Below, in pieces: positions 3,724 through 5,570 of a stretch of DNA of 5,570 bases; within the stretch, counting starts at the first letter, position 1; each line of letters opens with the position of its first letter. The position numbers and the translations under genes were made by a program. The notes beneath the pieces were generated by a model that worked only from the letters and a program-made list of their open reading frames with translations, was not told the DNA's origin and searched no databases. The stretch comes from Bacteroidales bacterium (GTDB lineage Bacteria; Bacteroidota; Bacteroidia; Bacteroidales; UBA12077): positions 1-5,570 of the forward strand of contig JAUVLS010000115.1 of assembly GCA_030600625.1 (NCBI GenBank). The letters run 5' to 3'.

Positions 3724-5570
3724 TTGAACGATGTCAAATCCTTGAAGATTTAGGTTTGGGATATTTAAGCTTAATACGTGAATCAACAACGCTTTCAGGT
3801 GGCGAAGCACAACGAATTAGACTGGCAACACAAGTAGGAACCGGATTACGTGGAATCCTTTACATATTAGATGAGCCTTCCATAGGACTGCATCCCAGAG
3901 ATAATAAAAGGATGATTAATATAATGAAAGAGTTACGCAATCAGGGAAATACTGTTTTGGTTGTTGAACATGACATGGAAACGATAATAAATGCTGATCA
4001 GATTATTGATATTGGTCCTTATGCGGGGAAAGATGGAGGAATGATCCTTTTCAATGAAAACATTGCAGATATTCAAAAAGTAATAAACCTGCCCGTCCGG
4101 CAGGCGGGAAAGGAAAGTGAAACAATAAAATATTTATCAGAACAAGATTATAAACCTGAACTTAATAAAGTCTTAAAAGATAAATGGTTAAAAATATCAG
4201 GGGCTAATTTACATAACTTAAAAAACATTGATATTAATTTTCGACTGCATGCATTAAATGTTGTAACAGGAGTTTCGGGAGCAGGGAAATCAACATTGGT
4301 TTTTGATGTTCTGGGGAAATACTTCGAAAATAAATTCGCCGGGAATTTTAATCAAAACCTAAATTGTAAAGAAATAATCTCCGATATTGAAATTCAAAAA
4401 ATTATTAAAATTGATCAAACACCAATTGGTCGAACTCCAAGAAGTAATCCTGCAACTTACACGAAACTATTTGATCATATTCGTAAATTATATGCCGATT
4501 TAGCCGGCTCGAAAAAAAACAAATGGAATCAGGGACATTTTTCTTTTAACACCAAAGGAGGGCGTTGCGAAATATGCGAAGGTGCCGGATATACTCAAAC
4601 AGGAATGCACTTTTTATCTAATGTTGAAACAATTTGCGAAGCTTGCGAAGGTAAAAGATATGATGAAGAAACCTTAAATATTAAATACAAAGGCAAAAAT
4701 ATTTCCGAAGTACTGGAAATGGAAATTTCAGATGCCTGTGGTTTTTTTAAAGATGAACCTAAAATATATCATTATTTGGAAGTAATGAATAATTTAGGAC
4801 TTGGATATTTAGCTCTGGGGCAATCGGCTACCACATTATCAGGAGGTGAAGCTCAACGCCTGAAATTAGTTGCCGAATTAGTAAAACCTTCTAAAAATCA
4901 TACAGTTTATATTTTTGATGAACCAACTACCGGATTACATCCTTACGATGTCTCAATCTTGCTTGATGCATTAAAAAATCTGACCAAAAAAAATCATACA
5001 GTAATTGTAATAGAGCATGATTTCGGAATCATAAAAAATGCAGATCATATTGTTGATTTAGGTCCTGAAGGAGGAGACTCTGGTGGTAATGTAGTTTTCT
5101 CCGGAACATACGAATATCTTCTAAAATGCAAAGATTCACATACGGCAAGAGCTCTAACTGAAAAGAAATCTTATGAAGAAACTAAAGACAAAATTGATCT
5201 GCAAGAAATTATTAATGCTCCGATAACTTTGCAAGGGGTTAATACTCATAATTTAAAAAATATTGATATTAAAATCCCCAGGAATAAATTAACTGTGCTT
5301 ACAGGAGTAAGTGGAAGTGGAAAATCATCATTGGCATTTGACACTTTATTTGCCGAAGGGCAATTTCGATTTACCGAAAGTTTCTCGACTTATGCCCGTA
5401 GTTTAATTCAGCAAAAATCCCGACCGGATATTTTAGAAAGTACCGGATTAACACCAACTATTGCCATTGATAATAAATCTATTACAAAAAATCCACGAGC
5501 CACAGTTGGAACAATTTCCGGATTATATGATTTATATCGACTCTTATTCTCACGAATCTCCAAAAACGAA
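3693..5570 (+). CDS. UvrA2-like protein: rest of unit 1 and start of a fused second UvrA unit (5' frameshifted, 3' cut by edge)
   Basis: This frame is open for 626 codons. It first completes nucleotide-binding domain I: ABC signature LSGGEAQR (from 3792), Walker B ILYILDEPS (about 3852-3878) and H-loop VVEHD (3960-3974). After a short linker, domain II follows: Walker A GVSGAGKST (4269-4295), IDQTPIGRTPRSNPATY, and the UvrA DNA-binding zinc finger with spacing C-X2-C-X19-C-X2-C (cysteine codons 4566, 4575, 4635, 4644). Its signature LSGGEAQR, Walker B FDEPTTGLHP and H-loop IEHD complete a UvrA2-like unit. With no stop codon, the chain continues through a charged linker (about 5150-5216) into a second UvrA N-terminus. 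That part has Walker A GVSGSGKSS (5304-5330), STYARSLIQQKSRPDI and NPRATVGT, ending at LFSRISKNE at the window edge. The natural start is the ATG at 2701. If translated separately, no good start precedes the ATG at 3912. Confidence 0.85.
4088..4108. repeat. GC-rich palindrome inserted in frame in the UvrA-like gene
   Basis: The 21-nt block begins CCTGCC and contains the complementary GGCAGG (4099-4104) around a 5-nt loop, CGTCC. CCCG (4092-4095) and CGGG (4105-4108) can also pair. It is far more GC-rich than its surroundings. It is a multiple of three long and encodes LPVRQAG without disturbing the frame. It falls in the short linker between the two nucleotide-binding domains, where insertion is tolerated. 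It resembles the short dispersed palindromes seen in many bacterial genomes. Confidence 0.6.

Larger units (their letters stand above)
2701..5570 (+). pseudogene. Frameshifted tandem UvrA2-like ATPase gene (whole locus, continues past right edge)
   Basis: The UvrA-like reading frame runs from 2701 to about 3693 in one frame and from there to the window edge in the -1 frame, with no further stop. Adding one A to the A6 run at 3688-3693 would give a continuous product through residues D-K-K-T-V-A-E. The restored gene would encode a complete UvrA2-like unit of about 840 residues, then at least 117 residues of a second UvrA unit. The break may be a true mutation, a phase-variable homopolymer or a sequencing error. 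The parts are described separately below. Confidence 0.75.

Noticed and set aside
2243..5570. A defence or repair system made of the GxxExxY nuclease-like protein and the UvrA-like ATPase
   Set aside because: Although the genes are adjacent and on one strand, the nuclease-like gene is bounded by its own repeats and looks inserted. Nothing in the sequence links the two functionally.

Overview
The window is AT-rich, with mostly TAA stops, few Shine-Dalgarno sites and A/T-rich leaders. Together with the gene families present, this points to a chromosomal segment of a Bacteroidota bacterium. I can support the phylum by style and gene content only; I cannot name a genus. No tRNA, rRNA, CRISPR array or recognisable insertion sequence is visible, and no gene-free stretch exceeds 300 bases.

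Left half (about 1-2064, minus strand, read right to left): a tight four-gene cluster. It begins with an ECF-type RNA polymerase sigma factor (TTG start). An 11-bp overlapping gene follows for a four-helix membrane protein that is probably its anti-sigma factor, with a clean AAGGAG site that moves its start to an ATG. Next come a 71-residue two-helix membrane protein of unknown function and a CPBP/CAAX-type intramembrane protease cut by the left edge. The arrangement suggests an envelope-sensing sigma regulon with its own sensor and membrane components. A possible ECF-type promoter lies just upstream of the sigma gene.

Middle (2177-2672): a compact unit made of a GxxExxY-family gene (PD-(D/E)XK nuclease-like fold) between two imperfect direct copies of a 51-55 bp repeat. 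Each copy is itself an imperfect inverted repeat. The right copy begins at the base after the stop codon, so the unit looks like a small repeat-bounded cassette.

Right half (2701-5570, plus strand): a UvrA-family ATPase with two striking properties. It is broken by a one-base frameshift at a run of six A (3688-3693); restoring a seventh A would rejoin the frames. After a complete UvrA2-like unit of roughly 840 residues that lacks the UvrB-binding domain, the frame continues without a stop into the start of a second UvrA unit with its own Walker A. The original gene therefore encoded a tandem double UvrA, with four nucleotide-binding domains expected; the last part lies beyond the window. A short GC-rich palindrome sits in frame in the linker between the two nucleotide-binding domains of the first unit.
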